Shown here one piece after another: positions 11,629 through 23,214 of a stretch of 64,000 bases of DNA. The stretch is from Botryosphaeria dothidea (lineage: Eukaryota > Ascomycota > Dothideomycetes > Botryosphaeriales > Botryosphaeriaceae): positions 1,550,001-1,614,000 of the forward strand of contig WWBZ02000033.1 of assembly GCA_011503125.2 (NCBI GenBank), written 5' to 3'. A program made the translations under genes and the position numbers. Position 1 is the first letter of the stretch, and every line of letters starts with the position of its first letter. The notes beneath the pieces are model-generated. The model was not told where the DNA came from. It made no database searches and saw nothing but the letters and a program-made list of their open reading frames with translations.

Positions 11629-12315
11629 CTAGCCTTCTCCCAGGTAGCGAAGCACGTCGTCGTTCGAGTAGAACAGCCTCTGCAGCTGCTCCCTCCGCTT
11701 CCTGTCCTGCTCCTCACTTTTGCGCACCTCCTTCGCGCCCAGCTTCTCCACCTTCGGCTTCGGCTTCACGTTCTTCGGTATATGCATCCCCAGTCCCACC
11801 GTGTCCCTCTTCTCCTTAAGCTTGATCGGGTGCAAGATTCCCTCGCCGCCTCTGCCCAGCCCCTGCCTGCTGTCAGGATCCCAGCCGTGCGCCTGCAGGA
11901 ATGACAGTCCCTTTCTGCTGCGCTCGATCGCCGACGGCGGATGGGAGTGCTTAAGGCAGACCTGGTGCGCCAGACTGCTCTCGTGGCCCTCGGTCAGCGG
12001 TAGCTCGCAGACTTCGCACATCTCCGGCGCAGGTGAAGCAGGTGCGGAGGCAACAGAGCTGCCTGGAACCGGCTGCGTGCCGGTGTCGCTGCTGCTCGAC
12101 CCGCTGCCGCTCTCCTCTGCAACCGGCTCTGCTTTCTTGTTGCCCCCGACTATAGACAGGTATAGGTCACTGATCGCGGGGCCCGAGGCGGTGGGTTGCG
12201 GAGTGGCGGGCGAGGAAGCGGGCACGAAGTTGACGCGCTTGCGCTTGAGACCGGCGCCGAAGTAGCGCTGGTCTTTTATCGGGATCTCGTACGTGTCGTC
12301 ATCGCTGGCGCTCAT
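11629..12315 (-). CDS. G-patch domain protein (GPANK1-like)
   Basis: A single exon of 228 residues begins at the ATG of MSASDDDTYEIP. The frame extends upstream to 12384, but only from a TTG, so 12315 is preferred. Early residues contain DQRYFGAGLKRKRVNFV, then a Ser-rich low-complexity stretch. A zinc-finger-like block follows (CEVCELPL, then HESSLAHQVCLKHSH), and a G-patch with the order GLSFLQAHGWDP, QGLGRGGEG and HPIKLKEKRDTVGLG. The C-terminus is basic and helical (KEVRKSEEQDRKRREQL). G-patch proteins usually activate DEAH-box RNA helicases in splicing or ribosome assembly. The architecture matches the small fungal relatives of human GPANK1; the helicase partner is unknown. Confidence 0.85.
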   Translation of the reverse strand: MSASDDDTYEIPIKDQRYFGAGLKRKRVNFVPASSPATPQPTASGPAISDLYLSIVGGNKKAEPVAEESGSGSSSSDTGTQPVPGSSVASAPASPAPEMCEVCELPLTEGHESSLAHQVCLKHSHPPSAIERSRKGLSFLQAHGWDPDSRQGLGRGGEGILHPIKLKEKRDTVGLGMHIPKNVKPKPKVEKLGAKEVRKSEEQDRKRREQLQRLFYSNDDVLRYLGEG

Positions 12316-12672
12316 GTCGCTCGGACTGCCTCCGCGGCGCAGAGTCGTGAAGCGGCGGTGTTGTGGAATGTAATGTTTGTGCAATCGCCCGCAGCGACGG
12401 ACTCCATGTACGGAGCGCCTGTGCTAGGCCGAATTAGGTAACGGTGCCGTCACATACGAAAGTTGCGTGCATACTTGATTGAACCGCCCAGAGAACAGGC
12501 GTGTCTCTATTAATATCCCTCTTCATAGCGACAGTGTGCAGACGAACACATGACTTTGCAAAACTTGCTATCGAAGCTCTGACTGGCAATTCGGTCAATC
12601 TGACAAACCGCAGAGGATACGATCACCTTTCAATTTTATCCTCACGTCAAGCAATCTCGACACATGATGATC
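12316..12672. other. Intergenic region, no gene seen
   Basis: Short spacer upstream of the G-patch gene and downstream of the small membrane-protein gene. Nothing recognisable. Confidence 0.5.
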
Positions 12673-13032
12673 TCAGGAGAAGCCATCCAATGCCTTGAGG
12701 CATTCTTCACATCCGCATATCGATCCAATTGTAATGCCGTCTTTGATGAGCAGAGTACCAGTCCATACCGGACCCTCGTTCCAATACTTTAAATATGCAG
12801 GTTGCGTTGCGCCGTATGTATAGCTGGTAGGTGACAAGTGTGCCTGTGGCCTCCTTGCTGAGAATTTGGGTCCGATAGGGGCGGCACGCTTCTTTCCGGC
12901 ACGCTTCCGAGCGGTTTCAATGGCCCCCTGCTGGCGTGCGTCTCGCTTTCTGCGACAGAGAATCATGGCGATGCCGGTGCAGAAGATGACGGCGAGGACG
13001 ATTGCGAGAACCGATGCTTCGACGGCTCCCAT
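12673..13032 (-). CDS. Small single-pass membrane protein, unknown
   Basis: A 119-residue frame starts at the ATG of MGAVEASVLAIVL. A longer reading to 13212 depends on a GTG and runs through a CT-rich leader, so I treat it as 5'-UTR. Residues about 4-25 are a transmembrane helix, followed at once by a strongly basic stretch (CRRKRDARQQG, KRAGKKR), predicting an N-out, C-in orientation. The C-terminal half has Tyr/Pro/Gly-containing sequence and a CGCEECLKAL ending with three close cysteines that could bind metal or be lipid-modified. No family is recognised. Confidence 0.5.
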   Translation of the reverse strand: MGAVEASVLAIVLAVIFCTGIAMILCRRKRDARQQGAIETARKRAGKKRAAPIGPKFSARRPQAHLSPTSYTYGATQPAYLKYWNEGPVWTGTLLIKDGITIGSICGCEECLKALDGFS

Positions 13033-13506
13033 TTGGGATGGTCCGCTTTGATCGACGTTTCCATTGCGACGGAAGAAGAAGTGGAGGGAGGTTGATGGTT
13101 GAGAAGAGAAGGGGCGAACATTATCAGAAAAAGGCAGAATGGCCATTGCAACCAGCTTGTTCGCCTCGATTGACCTTCTCCCTTTCGACTTGGCCAAGAA
13201 GTCAGTGGCCACATGATTAAGAGAGCAGGAACAGACAGGCTAAGCGTTGGCGAATTGCTTATATGATGAACCGCGCGGTTACTTCTGAGACAAGCGCTTC
13301 TGGGATGCGGCAAGCACGTGCTTGTGGTACGACGTCTGAATGCATGCGTCAAAGAGCAAGATTCAAGTAAAGACATTACTCTGAGACATGGTTGCGGGCG
13401 GACAGGAGGTAGTGTGGACACATTGAAAACATTGAGTCGCAATCTTTTGACATCTACACGCGAGAGCCCCTTTTGGCTTAGAGGTACACGGACATGCCGA
13501 TGGTAT
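13033..13506. other. Intergenic region, no gene seen
   Basis: Contains the CT-rich presumed leader of the small membrane protein (about 13033-13210) and the 3' flank of the dehydrogenase gene. No other feature. Confidence 0.5.
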
Positions 13507-14339
13507 TCAGCAAGCCCAGCCTCCATCAATCGAATAAGTCGCCCCTGTGATGAAGCCGGCTTCCTCGCTCAGGAGAAAGGCAATTAGATTAGCAACCTCT
13601 TCTGGTTTCCCTATCCGCTTTATTGGTGTCCTGATGTCGTTGCGGTCTTTTTCAAGAACCATTTTGGTGTCTATAGCGCCACTTGGTCTAGATCAGTAAT
13701 GATGTCTTGGAGTAATTTTGCGGAGGGAGCATACGGGGCGACAGCATTGACGCGCACGTTCCTCTCTCCGTTCTCCTTTGCGGCGCTCCTGACTAGGCCA
13801 ATGACGCCGTGCTTGGTTGCAGCATAAGCAGCAGAGGTCGGGAAGCCCATCAGACCCTGGACGCTGGAGATACAGACGATACTTCCTCCATCCTTAATGT
13901 TGTTGAGCTCGGAGCGAAGGCAATAGAACATGCCCTGTGCGAGTGAGCGCATGAGAGAGACCATTGAAGCCACACCACTTACCGAAAGATTGGTTTCAAG
14001 AAGGACGTCCCAGCGTTCATCAGACGTCTCGGCCAGCGTAGGCTGTCCAGACTCGGAACAATTGATGCCGGCAGCATTGACAGCAGCATCGAGCTGACCG
14101 CCCCACTGGACCGTGTCCTTAATCCAGCCATCGACCCTCTTGGGCTCAGCAACGTTGAGCTTTTGGAAGCGCACACTGTCCTGTTTTCCGATGGTCTTGA
14201 ATTGTTCCTGGGCGCTTGCGAGCTTTGCTTCATCCAGGTCTGCAACGGAGACTTTGGCACCACGAGAAACAAGCAATTTTGCTGTCTCAAGCCCGATACC
14301 TTGAGCACCACCGGTGATTGCTATGACTTTGCCGTCCAT
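13507..14339 (-). CDS. Short-chain dehydrogenase/reductase (classical SDR)
   Basis: Three exons (14339-13983, 13934-13735, 13687-13507) joined across 48- and 47-nt introns encode about 245 residues. The cofactor motif TGGAQGIG lies at residues 8-15, and VADLDEAK (Asp after the second strand) favours NAD(H). NAAG, SSVQG and the catalytic YAATK follow in normal order. The C-terminus ([20 protein letters not shown], then [10 protein letters not shown]) is the usual SDR ending and is only reached after splicing out the second intron; unspliced, the frame stops early. The first intron is a multiple of three and stop-free. The substrate cannot be inferred. It stands 1.1 kb from the Dal5-type permease on the same strand, with no proof of a link. 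Confidence 0.9.
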
Positions 14340-15478
14340 GGTCTAGCGGAGGCCGAGTTTGACTGGGGAGACAATGAAGGTTGACAAGAGAAACGCGTCT
14401 GGATTAGCTATATGTAGCATTCCCAGCCCTGAACCCCGCACTAAAACCTCGTGGTCGGGGCTATACGTGGGGCCAGAGCGGGGTTTGCATGCTGCGTGGG
14501 GGCTTGCTGCGGCTTCATAATCCAGCTCATGGCCTGCTGATATTTTTTGGACATGCTTTATTCGGAGTTGAAGAACGATGAAGCGTCGCAAGTTGATCCG
14601 TCCGAGACTGACGTCATTCCGCATCCGTCGGTTTAGCTTTCTCTTCTCGAGCCCTGATCATTTAAGCTCTCCACGTACCTCCCAGGGTATTTTGCATGCG
14701 AAGATCGCTCGATCGCGTAAAACATTCTCGGGGCGTTGGCTGATGCCACCTATGTTCCACCGTGATGGATGCCATTCTGTTCAAGCAATAGGCGGAATCC
14801 GAGGCGAAGGCTTATCCGGGTGCCTGGGCCGTGACAAAGAAGAACCCGTTAGATGAAGACGCCTCCTCAAGAGAGATCGTATGTTGTGCATGCACTTCCT
14901 CAAACAGTCACCAGTCTATGTTTGAAGGCTATTGCCGCTATTCGTCGGCCGCGGCATCCCTCAGTAGGTATCTGGCCCAGATCATTTGCTCGGAGAGGAC
15001 TCCGCGTCAACATACTACTCATTCATCGAAGTGTGAAGCTATACCGAGGCTCGATTTCTGCTTTCAGAGCTGAAGGTGTCCTCTGTGATCTCAGAACAGG
15101 TCCAGAAGCATGACTTGCACGCAGTGGTGGGTGGGCACTCATGTTTTCCCGTTCTTATGTGCGGCTGTCTCGCAAGTAGATACCTTGAGCTAGTGGCTGA
15201 TGAAGTAGTGCCGGAATTGAAGAGCAGCAACTTCACGTAATTCGCTCAGCATATAGAGTTGATCATCAAATGTCCTTCTAGCATTATGACTTGAGACTTA
15301 TCAATATAGACAGTAATCAAGAATTGCCAACGTATGCCTCAATGGATTTCCATAGAAATTCGAGGGTATATAGGATATGGCCTCTAAGCAAGTGTAGCAA
15401 AGCATAGAATCTGACAGGCCTCGACCGCTTCGCCAGTGAGACGCATCTCGTCCCAAAGACTCCCCCACACCTTACTCC
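14340..15478. other. Intergenic region, no gene seen
   Basis: About 1.1 kb of mixed composition between the dehydrogenase promoter side and the 3' end of the permease gene. The longest frames are under 100 residues, overlap on both strands and have no motif. Confidence 0.5.
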
Positions 15479-17258
15479 TCAAAGGATATACCTGAAACCC
15501 ACCGCTCTCGTCTCTCCCTCGCCCGCATGCGCCGCAACCTCCTCTGCATCTCGCAACTCCCTTTGCTCCATCTTTCGGTTGTCCCGCGCCAGGATCAGCC
15601 TGATCACAAAGGCCAGAACGGTCACCAGCAGCGCCGTGCCCGCCGTCGCGGCGCCGCCAGGAACATACCGAGGGCCAGAAGAGGAAGGATACATGTACGG
15701 TCCGTAGATGTTGGCGCTGTTGCCTATCATGTTTGCGAAGGAGATGCAGGCACTGCGCTTGACAAGCGGACGCGGGAAGGAGTTTGCAACCCATGTGATG
15801 ATGATTTGGTAGCCGGCGACGGCACCCATCTATGAAGAGTATCAGTGTCCTGGGTTTCTGGTCATGGGCGGAACAGGGTTAGACTTGCCGGCATCAGGAA
15901 GACGGCAAAGAAGCGCGCCGGGATGTTGAGCGTGGCAATGCAGATGATGTTGCCAACGCAGGAAATCATACTGAGGCACATGATGTGGATGCTGCGGTCT
16001 CCGGTCTTGCCAGAGGTCCACGTCACAATGAGGCCGACGATGAAGGTGGCGATCCAGATGGGCGCGGTGATGAGAAGCGTCTCGATTTGGCCGTAGCCGA
16101 GGGTCTCGATGACGGTGGGGAAGAAGTATTGGAAGGTCTGGGTGAGGAGGGATGCGTGTTGCAGCAAAGTGAAGACGTAGAGGCGCGGATCGCGCATCGC
16201 CAGCTTGACACCCTCCATGACGGTCGATGCTTCAGCGTAGTCGGCTTCGCCCGTGTCGTCGAGGAGACGCCATTGCGCATAGCCGCGCTCTTCAGGGGTA
16301 AGCCAGCGCGTGTTGGCTGGGTAGTCGGGAAGGATAACGGCAGCTACTATTGCGACGCCAACCGTAATAACGCCTGACTGTATGCGTCAGTTTTTCTTGA
16401 CCAAGCCCCTTTGACTATGCCAGAAGATGAGCAGGGCTGACCTTCGATGATGAACAACCATCTCCATCCAGCAATCCCATGTGCGTTATGCAAATTCCCG
16501 AGACAACCAGCACCCAATAGTCCACCAAACGCATTCGCAAGCGCGCTTCCAGCGTAGAACCGTGAGATACGGTGTGCCAACTCAGCTCTTGTGTACCATG
16601 AACTCATGAGGAAAATAGCACCGGCGAAGAAAGGAGCTTCAGCAAAGCCGAGCATGAAACGTGCTGCCACCAGACCACCAAAACTGTGTGTTGCAGCCTG
16701 CGCGGCAGAAATTGTTCCCCAAATACCCATACAAATGCCCAAGTACATGGAGGGGCGGATTCGCGTCAAGAGTAGATTCGAAGGAATTTGCATGAGAAGA
16801 TACCCCTGGAGGAGGTTGTGAGTGATGAAGCAGTGGGAGGGTCGACTTGACGTAAAGACATACCACGAAGAGGATGCTGGTTGCTAGGTTGAAGTCTGTA
16901 CCTGTCATGTTCAAGTCTTCTTCCAGTGTCCCCAAGCGGGCTTGCGCAAGGTTGCTATTTGGCCATCAGTATGTGTCTGATGGATCTGCAGTTCAACCAC
17001 TGACCTCCGGTCCAAGAAGTTAAGCAGGTACATCAGAATGAGCAGCGGCAGTAAGTGCCAGTCAACCTTTCGCATCAACTTCTTGTGCATGTAGGCGTGC
17101 CATTCTTCGTCCTTGGACTCAAACTCTCGGTACAGCGCAGCTTGCTCCTCGTCAACGCCTTTCTGCGGTGTCGGAAGTGCGCCGTGATCCTTGTCCGGCT
17201 CTGGATATTCGATGAAATCCGCGGTCGGCTTGTTGTCTTCATCTTGGTGCGCCGCCAT
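15479..17258 (-). CDS. MFS permease of the allantoate (Dal5-like, anion:cation symporter) family
   Basis: Five exons (17258-17005, 16954-16864, 16805-16442, 16373-15889, 15829-15479) give about 514 residues and 12 predicted TM helices. The start of TM1 (VDWHLLPLLILMYLLNFLDR then SNLAQARL), the loop GYLLMQIPSNLLL, and the late stretch SFPRPLVKRSACISFANMIGN followed by IYGPYMYP are hallmarks of the Dal5/Tna1 group. These carry organic anions such as allantoate, ureidosuccinate, nicotinate, pantothenate or biotin across the plasma membrane. Substrate cannot be fixed from sequence. Three introns are canonical (50, 58 and 68 nt). The fourth (15830-15888) starts with GCAAGT, a GC-AG intron; it restores LMP|MGAVAGYQIIITWVANS in phase. 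Confidence 0.9.
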
Positions 17259-18604
17259 TGTGACTTCCCTGATGGGAGGCGAAGGTTCTACAAAGAAACC
17301 CTACAGGAAGCCGGGCTAGACGATACGGGGCGGTGGGAGTAAGGAGATGAGATCGACTTTCACAAAAGCAAAGGTCGGAAGCCGACATCTTTATGAGACG
17401 GCACTTTGTCGGAAGCCTTTCTCCATTTCCCAATGGCCGCGCGGAAACTAATCCGCCAAGCACACACTTCCCCACAAGTAATGGCCATCTGCAGCTTCAG
17501 CCGACATGCGGTGGCCGGCACGCGGTCGTACGAGATACGCGCGACAGTTGGGCGAACGGGTAAGCCGTTCGGCTTCTCCTTGTCGGGAGCCGGCCGGGGG
17601 AACAGCGCTTGAACGGGAGAGGGTGTGGGTCAGTGGTTGGCAGCGTGACGTTGACTGTTTGGCGGGGAGGTGAGATCCAAGCTCAATGCGGGAAGCTTGT
17701 TGTGGGGCAAGGCGCGGGGAAGGAACTGGAGGAAGCTGGGGTGCCGCCCCCGTCGATCACCCTGCTTTACCCTTCGCGGCGTCTTTGACCCGAGCCCGCG
17801 AGTCGCGGCTTTCTTTCCGTGCTCCTGTTCCGGCAATGCTCCCTTCGAGCCCTGTCGGCAGCAGCAAGAAATGCATGTGTAACCTCACGTCGGCATTTGC
17901 TTAGGCAGCCGATGCATCTGGGCAGCGGTTACTGTTTCCTGTTGCGGCAGGGAGTGGTGAATGGTGCACATGCATTTCCTCATAAAAGAAGCTCGCCCAT
18001 CACCGATCACTTGATGGCCCACCGCAAGATATATTCGGAGACTTACCCTTCCAAGGTTTTGTGGCAGCGTTATCTCAGCCAAGTCGCTGCACTCTAACGT
18101 CGGACGACGTGTCGCATATCCACTGCTCGATCAGAAGCAAACGTTTTGCTGTTTTATCCCATTCACCAATCTAACGGCCGTAATTAGTTGTTGAATACAT
18201 CTTAGGATTTCATGGGATTGCAAGGAAAAGATTACTCCATCGCGCAAGAGTATTTCCGACGTTTAATCCCGACCCATCGTTCCTGATAATGCACCATTCA
18301 GAGTGCGAAAGACATTATTTCAAAGAAAACAAAACATGGAAGACGATTGCCTCAACTCGACGATTATTCGCTAAGATTGGCGTTGTTCTGACTTCAAACA
18401 GGCAATGAGGCTGTATAAACTTCGTGGAGTATACGCGGCTGCTTCTGAACTCCAACGACACCAACATTGCTTTGAACAAACAAGTAACGGGAATCACAGC
18501 TATATTGGATATCCTGCAGCCAAGCCAAATAACTAATCTATATACCCGAAAGAACTTGAAATACCATGCCACTTGGCGTTGACGGAAAAGTCCGAGGACA
18601 GATA
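17259..18604. other. Intergenic region, no gene seen
   Basis: Holds the promoter side of the Dal5-like gene and the 3' flank of the phosphate-transporter gene, about 1.3 kb. Frames are short; composition becomes A/T-rich from about 18100. No RNA gene or repeat recognised. Confidence 0.5.
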
Positions 18605-20595
18605 TCAAACTCTCCTCAACCACCTGACCCATCCCCTCCTCCTGATCCCTGACCCTCCCTCTCCAGTCGACACGGACTCATCTTCCCCCTTTGCAGCCCG
18701 CGCACCTTCCATTCCCTTTCCCAATTCCTCTAAAGTCTTGCTTGGCAGTCTGAGCCCGTTCCTCTCGTCTCTCCGGTTCTGTACTTCCGGGATCCAGGCC
18801 CACGAGAAGAGCGCTCCGGTCAGCATCACACACGCGAACACCACGAAAACGTAGCCGAGGTTTTCATTGTTGAGCGAATCTGCCTTCCAGCCATGGAAGT
18901 AAGCTCTGCGGAGGATCCACTGCACAAGGACCGAGCCAAGCTTACCGGAGGCGGCGGCGATGCCATGGCAGGTGCAGCGGTAACGGGTGGGGAAGATTTC
19001 AGCAGGAATGATGAAGGTCAAAGTGTTGGCGCCGAGGTTGAAAACGAAGTAGATGAGACCAACGAGGACGATGGAGATGGAGTGGAAGCCGGAGTCATTG
19101 GTGCCGAAGATGACTCCACCGGTGACGGCGAAGAGGGTCCCCAGGATGATGAAGGAGGAGGTCAGCGCTTGCCGGCGCGGCATGTAATCGCCGGCAAGAA
19201 TGAAGACGAGAGATCCAAGGATGGAGCCGATGCTCACGGTAATCATGCTACGTTTTGTCGCCTCGACGAGGGTGGCGTAGATGGTGTTGCCTCCGTTGTG
19301 CGGGTATATGGTCGCGGGAGCCAGGACGTTCCATGTGGGGACTGTGTTGTTATACACAGCAACACGGTTGACTCGCTCAGAGTTCTTAATCCAAAGTTTG
19401 GCAAGTGTGCGTGGGTTTCCCATCCCGAGACCGTAAAATGCAAAGTCGAGAAGCCACCATGTGAGTGAGGTGCCGACCAGGTACCAAATGTTGCCTTGCT
19501 CAATGAAGTAGCTATACAAGTCTTGTCGGGAGAATTGCACCGGAAGTGGAGGCTCGCCCATGTCAGTCATGTGGCCATTACCTCGCCGGCGGTCGCGAAG
19601 CGGTATTGAGATTTCTGGCATGATTGAGCCGTACACCTGGTCTGTGTTCTTGATGGCGCTGTCCCCATCGTTGCGGACTTCGAGTTCATAAAGTCCAGGG
19701 TCTTTGATCAGGAAACGGAAGACGATGGCAAGCAAAGCTGGCATAGCACCGACGCCGGTGACCCATCTCCAGATCCCGTCAACGTGCTGTGCGCATGCGC
19801 CGGTGTCCGGATGGGAGCAGTGGTCGATGTCGTACGTGTTACTGTATCCAATCACAACGACGAGACCTACAAGGTTCGCGATGAACTGACCAAGCGGCTG
19901 CATCAAAAATACAGCACCCATCATGCGAGTTCGTGAATGGGTGGGAGACCATCTACGTTGAGGGTCAGTGCGTTGTGTTCAAGCGGAGCTAGAAACACTT
20001 CCAGCTGAAGGCGGCATCCGGACGGGAACATACTCTGTAGTGATGACAGCACTCAAAGGATACTCGGCTCCTATGCCTACGCCCATCATGAAGCGCCATA
20101 CAAGGAGCCAGGCAAGAAAGTTCATCGAGTTCACGCCCTCAGAGGCCGAGGCCACGCCGAGAGTGGAGAAGATAACAATGACCAATTCGACGCCGTACAG
20201 ACGGGTTCTGCCGAACTTGTCGGCAAGGACGCCGAACAGAAGCTGGCCAACCATGGAGCCAAGAAGGGTGACTAGATTAATGTAGAACTCTTTTTCCGTG
20301 GTGTGCTCGGTGGGCCAGTAGACGAAGTAGAGGGCCTGGATGATGACATTGGTGGTGAAGAGGTTGTAAGAATCGGTAAAGAAGCCCGAGGCGGCAACTG
20401 CCCAAACCAGCCAGTTGAAGCCGTTTCCGTCAATGGTGCGGCGGATGATGTGTAGCTGCTGGGTCCGGGTCTGGGAGAGGATCAGCGGCGGCTCTGCGGG
20501 AGCATGAGTAGCAGTGGCAGTAGTGTGGCATAAGCGAGGAGGGAGCGGGAACGTACAAAAGCGGAAGCGTCAGGTATATAGTGGATCGAGTTCAT
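18605..20595 (-). CDS. Pho84-type inorganic phosphate/H+ symporter (MFS)
   Basis: Three exons (20595-20557, 20470-20034, 19952-18605) with 86- and 81-nt introns give about 607 residues. The first exon codes only 13 residues. FFTDSYNLFTTN in TM1, GSMVGQLLFGVLADKFGRTRLYG (Motif A), GIGAEYPLSAVITTE and FIIPAEIFPTRYR are typical of the phosphate:H+ symporter family. A long hydrophilic loop after TM6 contains SRQDLYSYF and QGNIWYLVGTSLTWWLLDFAFYG. About 12 TM helices are predicted and the C-terminal tail is charged and Gly-rich. The protein should import phosphate at the plasma membrane; a glycerophosphoinositol-type substrate (Git1-like) is an alternative within the same superfamily. A TATATA element lies about 50-60 nt upstream of the ATG. 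Confidence 0.92.
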
Positions 20596-21067
20596 TTTGA
20601 GACGCAGCCTGCAGCAGGACGAGGGCCCGCGGAGCCCTCACGCCAGTGATATATAGGACGGCGGGCCAGGCAGCCGCATTCTCCAGCAGCGACAAGCGAG
20701 ATGGCGGTGGCTATGGGCGGATTGGCGCGAGGGGAGGGGTCTGGCAGCGGCCGTGTCTGCAGACGCACGCCGGGAGGCAGGAGGCAGGCTGAGAAAGGCC
20801 CAGCGGACGGCTGCCGTTCAGGACGGGCATGTGCGTCGGCTATTGGCTGTGCCCCTCTTCGCCCCCAGCAGCGCCAGGCCCGCGGGAGGATCCACCAGCC
20901 GCCGCCACGCGCTGCCCTCTTGGTCAGCCTTGCGTGCTCGCCCATGCCCATCGCAGCCTGCAGCCGACGCGACGCGAGCGACTCTGTATTTCTTGCACGC
21001 TTCACTGTAGCCCCCTCATGCTGTTTTCCGCTCCCCTCTCGCTCCACCCCAGCAAGCTCTCCAGGCG
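20596..21067. promoter_or_regulatory. Divergent promoter: phosphate transporter / uncharacterised gene
   Basis: Start codons at 20595 (minus) and 21068 (plus) face away from each other across 472 bp. A TATATA stretch at about 20648-20655 is well placed for the minus-strand gene. The plus side is G/C-rich and then CT-rich near its ATG (21010-21060), like a fungal leader. Confidence 0.55.
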
Positions 21068-23214
21068 ATGCCGCCGTCATCACCAACCGCCTCTCTCGAT
21101 TCGGCCATCGCGAAGTCGTCGCAGCTCTCCAAAATCATCTGGGCCAGCTCCTCCTCCACCCACTTCGCCATCAAGCAACTCGTCGGTTATGCTGGCCGTC
21201 TGAACCGCGCTCTTGTGCGCCTCCGCGCCCTTCCCTCTGCGCAGAATGCCAACCGCTCCACCATTGAAGCCTCCAATCGCAAGTTGGACGAGTGTGTCAG
21301 CTTCGTGGATGAGTGCATATCCTTCCGCCGCGACTCTGTCCTGACGCCTGGAGTCGCCGCTCTGAGCGTCGACCGCAATGCCTTCCCCGCCGGACGCGCC
21401 CTGCTGCTGAGCGGCGAGCTCCTCACGCGCGTTGAGCAGCTCGAAGCATTCCTTCGCGATTACGAGTGAGTCCTCATCTGACGGAGCTGAATGCATGCGC
21501 TAAGCCCGATGGAAGAGACGGAGGTCACACTGATTCTAGCCCATCCACCGACTCCGCCAGCATTGCTCCACCGCATGGAACACCAAAGTTCGATGCCGCT
21601 CCTGAAAGTCCCGACGTTCGCAGGTCTTACACCGCTACTGTCGCGAGTCTTCCCGTTGAGAACGATGCCGGCCCGTCCAACTCCGTGCCGGGCTTTAGCA
21701 TGACGGACGACTATCGACAAGGCGTTGATGTCCGCACCCAGTACCAACTAAAGAGGCAGTTCGAAGCCTCACGTCATCGTGCTCATGCCTACCAACCACC
21801 GGAACCCCTGCAAGCTCAACGCACTCCTTCAATACAACCTTCCTCTCTCGGCTCGACGTGCTCTCCATCCCCCGGTTTTTCCGGCTCCTCCATATCCCCC
21901 AGTCTCCACCAGAGTTCTATCACCAGCTACGACTCCTCAATAAAAGCTCCCAGCACCACTCCAGCTCACAAGAAACTCCCTTCTTTGTCCCTGGGCCCAG
22001 CGTTTCTTCCTGACCACGTGGCCGTCCTGTGAGTTTGCCACCCCTGTATCCCGCCTTCATCTCTGACTGTTCAAAGACGTCTGTTCACAAACGAGGGTAC
22101 ACAGTTGCCCAGAAACACGCAATTATCGGCGTGGCATAAAAGCAGCCATGCGGATGGCAGCGTAATCACCTGGTCCATTCAAGGGTCAGAAGACGAGTTC
22201 GTGCATTACCGTAAGCTGAACTCCATATCAGCCTTGAACTCCCCAGTCTTGACCGTCAAACAGTGCCTTTTAATGCCTATCCCCTCACTCTTCACAGGGA
22301 CCATAACGAGGGGTTAGTGGTCCAGTTCAACAATCTCCATAAAGTCGCGCTCAGGTCCGGAAATTCGGAACGGTTCTTCTCCGCCACACGGGTTGTCTAC
22401 GAGTTCGTGCAAGATGAGCCTTTCATCGATTTCCAGGAAGACATCCGCCACAAGACCCTCGTTGAGGTGTTCGACTTCCACCAAATCTTAAGCAGTCGCA
22501 ACGGCCAAAGCACGTATGGCGAAGCGATTCATGGTCATGTCAAAATATGGAAGGACCGCGAGCCACCGTTCCAACACTCAGTATCGTTCTTCGGCAACCA
22601 TGCTCGGAGGGATTTGGAGTTCCCGCTTCTCCGCTTCAACAGCCAACCCATACTCAAGAGGCCTGAGAAAAGAGTTAAACTCTCTTTCATCCTGCCTAAG
22701 AAGACAAGTCAAAACAAGGGCTCCTTCCGCGGCTTCTTCAGGCGCACTCCTCCAAGCCTTGAGGCTTCGATACCGATAGCCGACCAGACCCCAGACATCG
22801 CAGAGCTCCCAAGCGAATTGGCAGCCCTCATGAATGATCTCAAATTTCTCGAGTTCCGTTTTGATACCCACGAAGGTAAAGCCAGAACCAAAGCTTCCTC
22901 CGCCTCTTAAGTACATACCAGTCCTAATCCACACCACCTTAGACTTTGAGCGCTTCACGAAGAGCTTCCAAGAAGCTCGTGCTGCTGATGAAGCTCGTCC
23001 GACTTTCTCTCTTGCCGACCTTTCGGCCGAGCTCGAAAACACCTCTCTGGCCAGCGAACTGCCTGCAGAACGCGAAAGAGCAGAGTTGGAAGCACTGCTA
23101 CTCGCTTCTCCCACGATAAGAGCGAGAGCTGAGTCCGAGTCCATCTCGCCGACGGCCACACCACGCCATTACCCTATGGACTTGGATGCAGTGACGGCAC
23201 ACGGGCGCCGATGA
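21068..23214 (+). CDS. Uncharacterised fungal protein of about 634 residues
   Basis: Five exons (21068-21465, 21540-22028, 22077-22210, 22264-22875, 22943-23214) join in phase across introns of 74, 48, 53 and 67 nt with good signals. The first 135 residues are helical and contain a repeated-looking Leu/Arg pattern (IKQLVGYAGRLNRALVRLRAL) and VEQLEAFLRDYE. A Ser/Pro-rich disordered region follows to about residue 300. A folded-looking middle part has TQLPRNTQLSAWHK, DGSVITWSI, TRVVYEFVQDEPFIDFQ and KTLVEVFDFHQILS. The C-terminal segment is acidic and Ala/Glu-rich (EARAADEARPTF, ERERAELEALLLA). No signal peptide or TM is seen. I do not recognise the family and name no function; splice consistency and codon quality argue strongly that it is a real gene. 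Confidence 0.75.

Noticed and set aside
11629..12384. Longer N-terminus for the G-patch protein
   Set aside because: The extension starts with TTG; the ATG at 12315 precedes the first conserved residues.
12673..13212. 179-residue version of the small membrane protein
   Set aside because: Depends on a GTG start and translates a CT-rich leader-like stretch; the ATG at 13032 fits better.
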